Source: Amyloporia xantha
Lineage: Eukaryota; Basidiomycota; Agaricomycetes; Polyporales; Adustoporiaceae
NCBI GenBank assembly: GCA_036971615.1
Contig: JAYKKR010000032.1
Span: 124,001-188,000, forward strand
DNA: 64,000 nt
Direction of reading: 5' to 3'
The notes beneath the pieces are model-generated. The model ran no database searches, was not told the origin of the DNA, and saw only the letters and a program-made list of their open reading frames with translations. Shown one piece after another: positions 34,184 to 46,581 of the stretch; the first letter of the stretch is position 1; each line of letters begins with the position of its first letter. The position numbers and the translations under genes are program-made.

Positions 34184-34842
34184 TGCCGCTTTTGTCTTTC
34201 AACCTCACTCGATCACCACTACTACCCTATGGTAGAGTCGAAACCTGCACCCACTCGTGTATGATATCCCCAAGGGACCACTGATCAGTGTACCTGAAAG
34301 CAGCTTTGTTTGCAAAGCAAATTCAGCGTAGGGTCACAATGTCTGTATCTATATTGTACCCAGTCCTTCGTACCAGCGATCTTCTAGTCGCGTTGCGACT
34401 ACAATAACTGAAAGCCTAATTATGAGTGTCAATGTCAGACGAGCGCTCGATGTGCACTTTGAAGTAGCAGAGTTCAATAGATCGACCAGTGCAGGCGCCA
34501 GGTCGACGGCGTTCATTGAGGTACATAAGTACCGTCGCATGCTTGCTCTCTTCTCTGCCAGCACGCACAGTAATAATCCTCGAGCTCTGGGGCAGCGAGA
34601 ACCGTCTCAATTCTGCAGTTGAGATATAGATTCTTTCGCCTCGCCTAATCCTACGAAACTGGTCTAACGCTCCTACACACGCTGAAGCCAGGGACTCTCC
34701 CAATTCGGTGCGTATTATCATGATCAGGTGGCGGTCGTGCCAATGTAACTCATTCGTTCTCGTACCTGTGCAGTTATCTCTGTCACCGAGTGCCATAGCG
34801 TTGGATTCTCACTTTGACGAAGCAAAACGCTCCACACAGACC
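34184..34842. other. intergenic, no gene seen
   Basis: This spacer lies between the ELP6 stop and the Sec2-like gene. It should hold the ELP6 3' end and the promoter of the next gene. No supported frame or motif was seen. Confidence 0.4.
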
Positions 34843-36432
34843 ATGAAGCCCCATGTGCATAGTAATCGCGACCTACCGCGTCGGATTGATAGTCTGGCCG
34901 CGGCCAAGAGCCCTTACTTTGCCGAAGTAGAGGAGCAGCTGCGCGACATCAAGCGGGTCAATACGCAGGGACAGGAGGAGGATCTCCGGACGGCGCTCAG
35001 CAGGATGATCAGCAGAGTGGAAGAGCTAGTACGCCGTTTCTCAGATCTCGCAGGTCATTACCTATCCTCACAGTGCCCACCCATTCCGTCCCCTGTGCCG
35101 GGCAGACATCCATGCTGAAAGAGGCATTCAAGGCGCAGACCGACCTCCAGACTGAGCTCACGCTTGCCAAGTCGAACCTTCAGCTTGCGCTCGCGAATAA
35201 TGAGATGTTGGAGGATGCACTCAAGCGCACGACAGGCGGCCATGTGAAGGACATCGGGTGGCGGCGGTGGAGTGCGCGCGAGCAGAAGGAGCGTGAGGCG
35301 GAGGAGGATCGCAGACGCAGCATGGACAGTGCTGGATCTTTCGACACCGCACAGGGTTCACCAATTCCCCACCCATCACCTATGCCCCCCTCTCCCCTCC
35401 CGGGCACCGCTTCGGTTGTATCTCCTGTGCCCTCTTCTGACGGCCGTTTCTTCAAGTTTCGATTCGGTAGCGGCAGTGCCGCCGCCGGAAGTTTCCCATC
35501 CTCTCCCCGTCTCGCTGTTGCTAACGGCAGCAAATCTCCTCTCCCTAGTGGGACAGGGTCACATTTGACATCTGCCTCTCTGCCATCGTTGGTGCCGGAT
35601 AGAGAGAAAGAGATTGAGGACCTGAATGCTGAACTCAAGCGTGAACGGGAAGCGCGCAAGACTGTGATTGCACAGAAGGAGGCCCTCGAAGCTGAATTAG
35701 AGTCGCTGTCACAGGCCTTGTTCGAGGAGGTTGGTGCCTGCTCCTGTGTCGAATGTCGTACTCACATGGTATATCTAGGCGAATAAAATGGTCTCCACCG
35801 AGCGCAAGAAGCTCGCTGAGACTGAAGATGAACTCAAAGAGCTACAGGCGGAGCGAGAGGCGTTGCGAAACGCGTTGCGCCTCGTAGAACGCCAAAGCCG
35901 ATATCCAGATCGTGCCCAATCTGGCGACGAACATACACCCGGTCATGCACACGCGCCGTCGACGTCCTCTGCAAGAGCGGTGAAGTCTCTGCCATCTACT
36001 AGGCCATCATCCCCTGATTCTGGCCAGAATTGGGCCGAGGACGACCCCTCATCGGCCGGCACGGTGATTGCGGCATCCTCGCATCGCCCACCGCCTCTGA
36101 TGCTGGACGCAGAATCTCCCCTCGTGTCGTCCTCTCCGGCTCCTGACGAGACTCTCCAGCATCCAATATCGCTAGACAGCAGTCGGACCAGAGCAGAACT
36201 TGAGGAATCATTGTCACAGCCGATATCCGTAAGGCTTTCATCTGTACCTTCGCCGTCTCCGTCAATAGGCTCGGGGATGGTGAGGCCGTCTCCATCTCCG
36301 TCGCCCTCAATTCCATCACCCGACGTCGGCGACTACGTATATCCTCTGATGCGCCCTGTAGACTATCTACCGGGCGAACTGTCACCATGGGCAGATGCAA
36401 AGTCCTTCGGTTCACCAAGGTCGGATGCGTGA
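34843..36432 (+). CDS. Sec2-type Rab guanine nucleotide exchange factor
   Basis: Three exons (34843-35028, 35106-35729, 35779-36432) give 487 residues. A long coiled coil runs from about residue 15 to 110 (AEVEEQLRDIKRVNTQGQEE, then KSNLQLALANNEMLEDAL). A Ser/Pro linker follows, then a second coiled coil at about 235-300 carrying the Sec2 GEF signature LESLSQALFEE / ANKMV, joined across the second intron (donor GTTGGT, acceptor CTAG). Sec2 proteins activate the secretory Rab Sec4 on exocytic vesicles. The C-terminal 180 residues are Ser/Pro-rich with no clear domain. The first intron was placed to keep the coiled-coil register (RVEEL / TSMLKEAF), so an alternative donor is possible. The ATG is the first in a good frame. 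Confidence 0.75.
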
Positions 36433-36973
36433 GGGAGACCGAGCTAGTGCATTGTCATGTTTTTCATAGTATTTATCGAACAGAGCATTCACTTCGCCGT
36501 CTGGTGAAAGGTGATGCTGAATCACCAGGCTCTTCCATGCAAATACTCTGGAAATTCTAAGAAGTTCCGCACGGCGAGAAGGCATTGCAAAAGGCACATG
36601 CATTATATACAAGTGTCAGACTATCATATATGTGACAAACTATCGACATGCAGTTCGAGCGTCGACGAAAGCGATGCCTTCTGATTTAGAACGCTCTCAG
36701 GACCATAAGGCATAGAAAAGGTAGGAAAACAGCGAAAATAAGTGAGAACCGCGAAGAAAGTAATACAGATGGGCGCCGACCTCAGCGAGCAAATAACCAT
36801 TAAGCATTTATTCTTCTGCATGTGCAGGACACAACCTTGCTGAGCAAGTGCAGGGCAAAAGAGCAGCAGCGAGCGAAATGACGAATAATGAACGGGTAAA
36901 ACACCCACTGGGACAACACAGCAAATGCTTTCATCCCTCCATACACTTCCAGCGACGTTCAATCGTTAGTGGC
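36433..36973. other. convergent intergenic region
   Basis: Shared 3' flank of the Sec2-like and PWWP genes, which are transcribed towards each other. It presumably contains both polyadenylation sites. No frame with support. Confidence 0.4.
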
Positions 36974-38778
36974 CTATGCAGCAGCCTCCGACATCGTCAC
37001 ATCGGCCAATACAGACTCGTCTGCAGCTGGATCTGCGGGAGCATCCTCGCTCATCTCAGCCTCCCCGTCTGCCTCTGCCTCTCCTGGATCAGCAGAAAGC
37101 TCCTCTTTGGCAGTCTCTTCGCCCTTGGCGTCGACGTCAACCTCCATATCGCCATCGCCTGGTTCCGCTTTAGCTGCGCCCTCACTACCCTGCTTGCCGT
37201 TCGTCGTCGTGCCGGCATCTGCCGCGTCGGCGGTTTTCGCAGACGGACTCGTGCCGTTCGTCGTAGCCTTGGCGCCCTCTGTGGCGGAGCCATTAGCTTT
37301 GTTAGCGTTGAGAATTTCGTGCCACTTGTCGACCAGGGCTTTTGCACGTTCCCGGAACTTAAACTCGTCGTCTCGCGGAACTCTGTCGTCCGCAAGGGCG
37401 TGAATGTGACGCATGACTTTGCCGATTTTTGAGAACTGCAACCGGCGCGACACGTCAGTAACATTGCCAAATACAGGAGGAATGTTGTTGCGTGATGTGG
37501 AAGCATTCCCGCGGTATCCAGCAGCGTGGTCATGGAGTGCCAGCAAAGCAACGGCAGGATAGGGTATGAGATGGCGAAAACTCACAGAAAGATACTGGAT
37601 GCTCATGTTCTCGTAAGTTTCAACCGTTGTGACGAGAGTATCTAGGCCAGGCATGTCCTGTAAAATTATGAATCGAGATACGACGGTGGGGTAATCCGCA
37701 GCATGACTCACCTCGTCTTTGGGGATGGCCTTGGGGTTCAAGAAGGCTTTCTGAAGCTTATGTCTCCAGTCCCTAACCTTCTGCGCCTCAGGATCGGCAT
37801 TGAGAATCGCTAGATGGGAGTAGAAAAATGAAATCGGTCGAAATTGTGGTGGCGATGTTTGTAGGATCATCGATAGCGGTCCAACTTACCATCGACTTCA
37901 TCCTCGCCTTCTTTTTCACGCTTCGTCTTTTTCGCAGGTGGTGGGGAGGCCTGCTTACTAGGGCCAGCATCTTCATCTTCAGGTTCAGCGCCGCCTTCGT
38001 CCTCCGATTCCACCATCGCCTTCGACTTCACTCCGTTCTTCTTAGCCTTAGCACTGCCAGCTCTCTTCTTGCTGGCAGGCTCTATCGACTCCTTCTTCGG
38101 TTTGGCTTTCGCTTTTGACTTCACAGGTGCCGCTTCGGAGTCGCGTTTTCTCTTTCTTGATTTCGTCTTCTTTTCTTCCCCATCATCAGCCTCCTCCTCG
38201 CCGTCGCTCTCCAGCTGGTCAATCTCAGCATTCGCCTCTGCCTCGACTGCTGCCGCACGGGCCGCCTCGCGGTCTTCTTCCCACTCTTTGGGATCGAGTG
38301 CGATACGATAGCCTGCCAGCAAATCACCGGATCGTTTGTAGGGCTCGTTAATGTATGCCTCGATTTCGTGTTGCTGCAGCTTGGAAATGTCCTTTGGGAC
38401 TATCCAAGCGCTGGTTGTGTGAAAGTAATCAACAGATCTGCATTGACAGACTCTTCAGAGTAGCAGTACGCACTAGTCGCCGGCAGGGAAAAATCTGACG
38501 CAGTACCAATTGCCCTTCTTGGTTTTAGCATTGGGCCGCTCTGATTGTACTGTTTCCGGGACCGTGTCCGGGTCCACGATCTACGCGTTCAAGAAAAAGG
38601 ACGTAAGACATACTATATAAGTGCTGGAGCGTTCGCCCTCCAGAACGCGATGGTTTTGAATAGGAGTACTCACCATGCCAGGCCAGGGGGGATATCCTCG
38701 CACTTTGGCGAGCACGATATCACGGAACTCATATGAAGATTGTTCCTTAGGCTGAGCCTTACCACCCTTTTTACTCAT
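36974..38778 (-). CDS. PWWP-domain chromatin protein
   Basis: Six exons (38778-38674, 38580-38474, 38410-37890, 37809-37712, 37657-37586, 37435-36974) give 454 residues. The PWWP domain (about 16-95) is clear: FRDIVLAKVRGYPPWPGM, then WYCVRFFPAGDYAWIVPKDI. PWWP domains bind methylated H3K36 nucleosomes and DNA. A long acidic and Lys-rich linker (KSRKRKRD, KSKAKAKPKK) follows. Then comes a helical domain (about 245-345) reading VRDWRHKLQKAFL...GLDTLVTTVE...KIGKVMRHIHAL, like the LEDGF/TFIIS N-terminal helical bundle. The tail is acidic. The overall plan resembles LEDGF/HDGF- and Ioc4-type proteins. All splice phases match. It is probably nuclear and chromatin-bound. Confidence 0.8.
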
Positions 38779-41553
38779 ATTATCGAACTAAGACGCGTAG
38801 AGGGGCGTGCGGCGAGGCGGATAGCGGAGGCAAGCAGAGCGCACAGGCGAAGGGACTTGGTGGTCAACAGGAAAGGTTCAACCCCTGCTCGGCAACTTCC
38901 GGCAGCTCCCGTGCGGCTTTGGCTCAGACGGCCCGTGCGTAATATGGCCTCGAGTCCTTCGCATAGAGTTTCAACTCAGATGAAATTAGGGTATTACTGC
39001 CTACAGACAGGAGCTCGTAAGGATAAGACAGCTCGAACTGCGTAGACATTACGGCCAGCCATAACCCCCGAGAATCTCCAATACACGCATTCCGGTGAAG
39101 TATGTTTGCAGACTTGGGTAAGTATCATGCATCGTGCAGTGAGGGTTCGGAAGGACTCGGGTCAGCGAATGTTGCTCAAGGCTCCCAAGCTGATGGAACT
39201 TGGAAGCAGCAGCTGTGCAGTCGAACGACCACACCGAACATACTGCCATGAAACTAGTCTGCGGTCAACGTTCAGCATCCTGCTTCGCAACAAGACTAAG
39301 GACAGCACGTACTCACACAATATAGTGGCGCTTACATGTTGGAGTAAAGAGCTCAAGGCGATACGATGATAAGACGCAATGATAAGGCATCGTGGCCTGC
39401 TATTCGTGGCCGAGGATGTGAGTCTTGGAAAAGATAGTGCCAATGCTGAAGTCGACCGGCGGCCAGGAGGTATTCGTGCGGACTTCTAGTTACGTATCGC
39501 CATTGATAGATGTCAATTGAAGATGGAATGTAACGCCGTAAATAAGAAGTTTGATAGGTTTGTTGTAGTGCACAACATAGCCTTCGCAATGGTCGCAGTG
39601 CACAGGCTGATCAAACCTCCCTCAGTAGAGCAACCAATGTGAAGGCACTCACGTTGGACTCATAATTCGGCCATGAATCACAGGTGAAGACGGGTTTCCG
39701 GTGCCTCCAATGGCATAACTCTGTTCATCTGCATCTGGACAGGATGCCTAGACAAAGTCCTCAAGAGTCGAAGCCATCGGCTGTATCGAAGTCAGGCTGT
39801 TAGGTCAGTACATGCCGCGCTGTGAACATCAGGAAGCATCCATGAAAGCGAATGGTGACCAGGAGCGAGAACAGTTAAGAAGGCGGATACATGCTAGACT
39901 GAGGTTGTCTGATGAAAGGCGGTGCCATAGGGTGCGCCACCAGGGAGGCATTGTAGTTTTCCATTGCAAACGCACTCTCTATCACGGACAGAGAGCCACG
40001 CGACTTGTTCTGCACCTTGTCTGTGGCCAGTGCTACCTGTAAGTAGTGGCTTGTGCAGTATGTCGTAAGATTCATAGAGCTACTCAATCCGGGCTTGAGA
40101 AAACAAGTATTTACCTTGTTTGATTGCAATCCGCTTCACAGAGAGAGGATAAACGTTTGACAGGGTTGAGCTCTTCAAAGATAACGTACTGTTCACAGAG
40201 ATTTACACAGAATCGCACTCTGGTTTGCAGGTCGCCTTGAAGGTATGTGGCTACTACCGCCCGGAGCCGTTTATTCAACTTGCTGCGGGATCGTGGTAGT
40301 CACAGCACGTGACGAATGTAACTCAAGACGAGCGTCTAGCTATCGCTTGCTCTTTCCTACCGAACTCCATTGCCGAGAGCAAGTCAACGTTTTGCAAATC
40401 CTGAACGTTAACATCAACGTTGAACATTAGGACGCTCGCCTTTGGACATGCCTGGAAATTGCTAGTATCAACAGATGGCCCATTGTCTCACGTCGCTCTT
40501 GGGGTCATTGATATACGACATCATCTTTCACAATGAATAAAATCCAGGAAGGTATGCTCCTGACTTTACCTGGCACTCTCAAAATACCACTATCACGAAT
40601 TTGAGGCTTCAGCTTCAGTCCTTATCGCTTCGGAAGGTTTATGTAGTGAGCAAAATCGTGGAGCTGCTTCGTTATTTTCGAGTGGTAGCAGACCACATGA
40701 TTCTGACAGGACGGGAACATGCCCTGCCTTATTTGAGTGTCTTTCTCAAGCTTCATCAACAGGTCAATATTAATGGCGCCAGTCGCGAACCACTCCCCTG
40801 CCACCGGATCAGCTTCGTATGGTCTTGTACCCACCAGAAAACTGCTTTATCCCCATCTGGCCAGTATCTGTTCCTTCCTGAGAGCCAACAGATCTCTCAG
40901 TGGTCACTTTCATTGAACCTTCATCCGAAGTACTATTTACGTTCTTGCAGTACGGGATGCTGCAGAGCGCTCGCGTGCAGAGCTATCGCTTCAGATGTTG
41001 ACGGGAAAACGTACGGCGGTATATGACAGCGCTTCCCACGGAACATGATGTACTCTCACCGTCTCCGATCTATGGCCCCGGTCGTGGAATATCTGCGTCT
41101 ATCCGTGTCTCGACCTGTTCAATTTTGTAGGCTTAGTCTCGCTGCCGACATCGATTCAGTCTCACAGTCTTTGTCGATCTGCGAATGTCATTCTTTATCT
41201 GGCAGCTACCCTCGCTCTAGACGTCTTCCACGACACACTATCTGTTCCTCCGAGGCTCGAGTGGTCTTTTCCGCGTTTAACTTGAAGGGGCTGTAGCGCT
41301 GTAAATTTGGTTGTGAGAGAATTCCCGTCTGATTTGCTCGAAGTGTCATCAGTGGCCTGAAAGATTTCCACACTGTGTCGGATGGTACTTGGGAACCTCT
41401 CGGCGCAAACAAGGTTTATATTCGGCTATAGTGTTGACTTTGCAGCCTCCAACGCTATCGGTTCCCCGTTACCACAGTCGCTGTCCATCCCGCCAGACTC
41501 ATCTGAAGGTCTTAGCTGACTTTCTACTACCGTCCTCACACCCGTAAATCAAG
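38779..41553. other. no confident gene
   Basis: This 2.8 kb starts with the PWWP promoter and ends with the promoter of the second DUF6593-like gene (a pyrimidine-rich tract precedes its ATG). Frames in between (for example 39162-39443 minus and 40601-41026 plus) lack motifs and usable splice contexts. Confidence 0.4.
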
Positions 41554-42361
41554 ATGCCGCCCCCACCGAAACCTAAGCCACCACACAAGCTGTTCTTGAC
41601 CTTGAACAGTCTGCGCAACACAACGTTTTCGGTGCAGGACGACAAGTTCTACTACGAGGTCGTCACCCGCTTCTGGAACCCAGACATCACCAGGATCATC
41701 AAGCACGACTTTGAGACTCGTGAATTAACACCTCTTATTGAGATTGAGGGCCTCACAACCAAGGAGCCTAAGATTCGATTCGGCGGGGAGAAGGGAGACT
41801 GGATGCCAGCATCTGAATTTGTCAAATTCGATACAGATTCACAGTAAGTTCAGCACTTGTCATTGATTTTCCGGATAACGTCATTGACATTATTCGACCT
41901 GGCAGCGGCGGAACATTTGCTACTGAAGCTGGTGTTGAGTACGCGTGGAAGTTCTACAAAGGTCGTTTCCAGGTAAATTATCACCGTTGATGATTCGGAC
42001 TGTCTCTGAAATCCCCGGGCATGCAGTTGGTCCGTGCAGACGACCCGGAACAGCAGTTAGCAGACTTCCACCCATACAAGCGGCATTTAGGTGTTTTCCG
42101 GATGTCACAACATGCACACTTCGAGATCAAACCTGAGCCCGAAGTACTCGACTCTCTGGACAGATTCATTGGTAAGTGATAACGCCCTACTATGCGGCAT
42201 AAGTCACAATTTGACGGTGTTGCCACGATCGTATAGCTAGCTATTTGCTAGTCGAGAGACGTCGGAGAGCGTCGCGATTGACTAACGGGGTCAAGTTGCT
42301 GCGTACCCATGTAGTATATGGACACTATGGGGCACGGCTGCAACCAGGTCAGACGGCTTAG
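41554..42361 (+). CDS. second DUF6593-like protein
   Basis: Four exons (41554-41843, 41906-41972, 42027-42171, 42237-42361) give 208 residues. It starts with a Pro/Lys-rich leader (MPPPPKPKPPHKLFLTLNS) and continues with a beta-rich segment FYYEVVTRFWN, then the motif TEAGVEYAWKFYKG and LVRADD, FHPYKRHLGVFRMSQHAHFE, and a C-terminal helix with a basic patch (YLLVERRRRASR). The EYxW motif and the FHPYKRH segment are typical of the DUF6593 family as I know it; function is unknown. It has the same exon plan as the gene at 29270-30008, but sequence similarity is low. The last exon continues for some 25 residues past the basic patch, so its end is less certain. Confidence 0.65.
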
Positions 42362-42698
42362 GTCGTTGGGATGGGTCTTTGTAGTGTTCCCCGCCCTCCT
42401 CATCGTCATCGCTCTCTTCCTTACTCCCTATCGTCATTGCAGTACCGATTACTACTACGCATCGCAGTCCGATTTATAGATGGCAACTTTTATATAATCA
42501 GTCAGACTGCCAGCGAGAAGACTGAAGGCACGTCGAGCGCAGGTGACTTGACTTTCTCATGCAAGCGTGGATTGAGTATCGCGTCATCTGCTCTTCTCAA
42601 GAAGCAATTGTGGCGTAGTGTAATCGTACATAAGTCCGATGCTTAGCCTGTGTGCAATCCTCACAGCGTCGCTGTCGCTGAAGTATCACTGTATCAAG

Positions 42699-44170
42699 AT
42701 GGCATCTAACTTCTCTAGCGTTCCAGTTCTCGACTATTCTCTAGTAGCTGATCCGGAGCATAGGCCAGAGTTTATCTCACAGCTCCGACATGCTCTCATC
42801 AATGTCGGATTCCTGTATTTAGCCAAATCGCCTGTTGCTCGGGAGGACATCGACGCCATTATCGACTACGCACCTCGCCTTTTCGAGCTGCCGCAGGAAG
42901 CGAAGGACAAGATCCGCATGGCCAACTCGGAGCACTTCTTTGGATATTCGAGACTGGGTGCCGAGATCACGAAGGGTAAGACAGATCAGAGGGAGCAGTT
43001 TGATTTCGCCACGCCCTACGAGAAGCGATGGAAGCCGGGCGATCCTGACTATGTGCGACTGTGGGGCCCCGCTCAGGTGCGGCAGGATTAACTAATATTC
43101 GATTGGTGGGTAGGTTTGAAATGACACAGCTAGCCAATTGATGTAGTGGCCGGACGAGGACCTGCTCCCCGGATTCAAGAAAACGATGTTGCGCTATCTG
43201 GCCCAGGTTGAAAAGCTCAGCTACGAGTTCATCGGCTTACTTGGCGAGGCTCTCGGTCTTGCCCAGGACGCCCTCAAGGCGTTCTACGAGGCAGATGGTC
43301 CCACGCAGCATCGTGCCAAGGTTGTTAAATATCCTGCGCAGGATAATTTGTCGTCCAATCAAGGTGTTGGACCCCACTTCGATGGCGGTTTCCTCACATT
43401 TGTGAGTATCTGCGTAACCGACGTCCTTGTGATTGCAGCGAGCCGGCTGATGGGATGGTACTAGTTACTTCAAGCGTCTCCACACCCCGGTTTGCAAGTA
43501 CAGAACTTTGCAGGGGAGTGGATAGATGCACCTCCCATTCCGGGCACATTCGTGGTGAACATAGGAAAGGGTCAGTATAATGTCACCATCTGAGCTGATC
43601 ATCCTTACCCCACGTCCCCGGCAGCTCTCGAGACTGCGACACAGGGACTTGCTCGTGCGACGTCTCATCGTGTGCTCTCCCCATCCGCTGGCTCTACTCC
43701 CCGCTACTCGATCCCCTTCTTCCAGAACATCGCGCAACGCATTTCCGTCAAGGACATTACTTTGCAGTGTATGTGATCATATCATGCATCCCAGCTATCC
43801 ACCTCACTGCACAATCTCTGGTACCAGTCAGCCCAGAGATACTAAAGCTTAAAGAACAGCGCGGTGCTACTGGGGCCGTGGATTGTAAGAGACCCTATGT
43901 TTTCTAGCAATGACGCAGTCTGATAGCTTTCCGTCTGTGATATTGCAGCCGTTAATTATGCGGAGTACAACGAACTGCCCTCGGGGCATGTCAACCTGAT
44001 CGGTCGTATAAAGTGAGCCCAGCGGTGCAGTTTGATACTCCTTTGATATATCAGTGCTCACCATGATGTACTAACGTAGGAGCCATCCTGATGTTGCGGA
44101 GCGTCATTACCCAGACTTGTTCAAGCAATTCTTCCCTCAAGGTTTACCAGCTCAAGGCAGCGCATATTAG
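42699..44170 (+). CDS. 2OG-Fe(II) oxygenase, isopenicillin-N-synthase-like
   Basis: Seven exons (42699-43076, 43147-43401, 43465-43570, 43625-43768, 43828-43884, 43949-44012, 44080-44170) give 364 residues. The N-terminal DIOX_N part (VPVLDYSLV, INVGFLYLAKSPV, FELPQEAKDKIRMANSEHFF) precedes the jelly-roll core. The iron triad is visible: His203 and Asp205 in GPHFDGGFLTF, and His261 in ATSHRV. The 2-oxoglutarate motif Arg273-x-Ser275 (RYSIPFF) follows. It should hydroxylate, desaturate or cyclise a small molecule using O2 and 2-oxoglutarate in the cytosol; because an RxS motif is also present in isopenicillin N synthase, a 2OG-independent reaction is not excluded. It faces the class V aminotransferase gene 533 bp away. 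Confidence 0.85.
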
Positions 44171-44703
44171 GATATTACGGTGTCATTATATATGGTCATC
44201 ATTCTCTATTCAGCGTCGAAAGAAAGGACATCCCTCTACCTGTAAGAAATCGCGTCGAACCGCTAACAACCTTGTATACATTAGCCTTCACGACGGAAGC
44301 GTAAGGTCGATGGGACTCAGCGTTGTGACTTAATTTCCGATGATCGAACCAATGAGACTCCAGTTAGCCTCGCTCGGTTACCGACGCTGTTGGTTGCAGA
44401 TACCCCGGTCGGTTTTAACGGTTAACATATCACACCGATGCGTCCATTTCCATATAATGAAGATGTTGCCATACTCATTAATGGTATCGACATGGTACCG
44501 TTTGTCGCTATCATTCGTACACGAGATTTGTGCTCTAAATTCTCATCGTGGACTGTCTCACCCATAACCACTGTCCTGACCAATGTCTGATCACATTTGT
44601 TGTGAATTCGATGGTAGCAACTCTGGTGGTGGAAAGCGGAAAACAGTCCCAACAGGTCGATCATATACGGGATCCGATGAATCAAAATGATAATACATCT
44701 AGC
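44171..44703. other. convergent intergenic region
   Basis: Shared 3' flank of the oxygenase and aminotransferase genes. No supported frame, repeat or RNA structure was seen. Confidence 0.4.
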
Positions 44704-46581
44704 TCAACTTTTCATAATATCAGCACAAATGACGATCAGCGCCTCCCCCAACTTCTCAAAGTCTGAGATCTGCAATACGAGACACGAGACGACGGGATCA
44801 TTCTCCATTCGTTATATCGGTAACAGCAGTCGGACGTACCTCGTTGTACACCTGCGCGGATGCGCGCGTCCACCACTTCCCGTTGTGGAAGAACTGCGTC
44901 GCGTAGACATGGTGCTCCTCTAGCAGCTTCTTCTGAAACACATGCGTAATATCCGCCGAGTGCTTGATGCTTGCCGCGAGCGGGAGCTCAACATTGACCT
45001 ATAGCGATATCATATACCAACCCCCGAGTCGGCACTCTGGTTCAACAACAGTCGTCAATATGCAAAGTGCGTACCATATTCGCAGTCCACTCGCTCTGCT
45101 CGGATGTATCCATGAGGCTTGTGCCCATGATCTCCGCAAGACGCTTGCCTCCCGCAAGAGCGAGCTGGCGACAGTACGCGTTAATCCGTTCCTCTCCGCC
45201 CAGGAAGGCCCTAAAGTCCATTGCTATCCGCGGATCAGTCAGCGTCGCGCTTGGAATCGCAATAACAGAAAGCCGTAGGTCAAGCGAGAAGACAGACCTG
45301 CTTTGATGCTGAGTGGGATAGCGAAGTCGGCAGACCCAAGCCCTGGATATGAATGGTGGGTAAGCAGTTGCTTCCACACAAGCGAGGAACATAAGGGCCA
45401 ACAACGTACAAATGAATTTCGACGCGAAGGGCACAGCGGCAGCGTCCTTGCTCTCCGCAGCTGAGACGTAATTGACAGCAGTAGGCAGCGACGTCTTAAT
45501 GATGTGCTGATTTCTGCGAGACATGCATATCCAATCAGTATCGGTCAGCCGACAAGCGAGTATGATAACATACCGCTTCGGAACGTAGAGCACGGCGCAC
45601 CCACGCTTCGCATAGAGCCACTTCGAGCAACTCTAAGATGTGGCGGTCAAACGGTTGAGGTCGGCGCAGTATACAGCAACAGGTTGTACACTCACTGAAA
45701 CCCAGAAGTCCGGCGCAGCGCTCTCCAAGTCGAGGCCCACTTCCTGCCCGACGGAATGAGCTGCATCAATGACGCTCCACACGCCTTCCTCCTTGCATAT
45801 CCGCACCATCTCGCGCCAGGGCATCAGCACGCCGGGCGCCGAGACGATGCTATCCAGCACGGCGACGATCTGGCGGGGGCTGGCATCTGTGTCTCCGTGC
45901 GAGACGGCATCTGATTCCGAAGGGGCCTTGAGCGCGCGCAGGTGTGCACGAAAACGGTCGAGGAGGCTCGCGCGAGATTCGGGAAATTGGAGCGGAAATT
46001 CGGAGAGGGTCGGATTGGGGCGGGTGTCGGCGACACTGCGCACAGCGCCTGCGACCGTGTTGAATGTGCTCGAAGCTGCACCGCCAGAGCATACGACCAG
46101 AACACAGCGTTCGACGACCCACAATGGTCAACTTAACACCTTGGAGGCCAGCCGAAGACAAAAGAGCAGAAGACGTACTCATCACCAACACATCTCCCTG
46201 CCGCCACTCCATGTTCCTCAGAACTGTGTTGATCCCTGTGGACACGTTCGGGACGACGACGCACTCGTCCTCTGCCGCCCCGATCAGGCGCGCCAGTTGT
46301 GCGCGCACGCCCGTGAGAAGCGGGAAGTACGTGAACCACATGAAGTGGTCCGGGTTCGCCTCGACTTGTGCGGTGATTGCATCGCACGCCGCAAGCACCG
46401 GGCGAGGAACGCTGCCAAAGGCGCCTAAGAATAGCGAGTGAGCGCGCGGAGGGGAAGAAGAATGAGAGGTGGGTCTACCATGGTTGAGGTTGATGTAGAG
46501 CGGGTCAAGGGAGAAGTACGGGCGCATCGCGTGGCCGAAGGCGGGCAGAGCGTTCGCCGAGGTTTCCTCAGAGGCAGACAT
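44704..46581 (-). CDS. class V PLP aminotransferase, isopenicillin-N-epimerase-like
   Basis: Nine exons (46581-46479, 46424-46179, 46075-45696, 45632-45574, 45513-45410, 45342-45298, 45223-45075, 44998-44840, 44769-44704) give 436 residues with every phase matched. Landmarks: YINLNHGAFGSVPRPVL near the N-terminus, ECVVVPNVSTGINTVLRNM, GVWSVIDAAHSVGQ (the Asp that pairs with the cofactor ring), and the Schiff-base lysine Lys247 in SCSKWLYAKRGCAVLYVP. The family includes cysteine desulfurases, kynureninases and isopenicillin N epimerase; the GAFGS start and AHSVGQ are most like the epimerase/CefD-type subgroup. The usual residues before the lysine (x-H-K) are C-S-K here. The third exon start was set so that VLVM continues into SSTFNTVAGAV. 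Substrate unknown. Confidence 0.8.

Noticed and set aside
38800..38900. Possible tRNA: a GGTTCAACCCC box-B-like motif
   Set aside because: Neither the T-stem nor the acceptor stem can pair, and no A box lies at the right distance.
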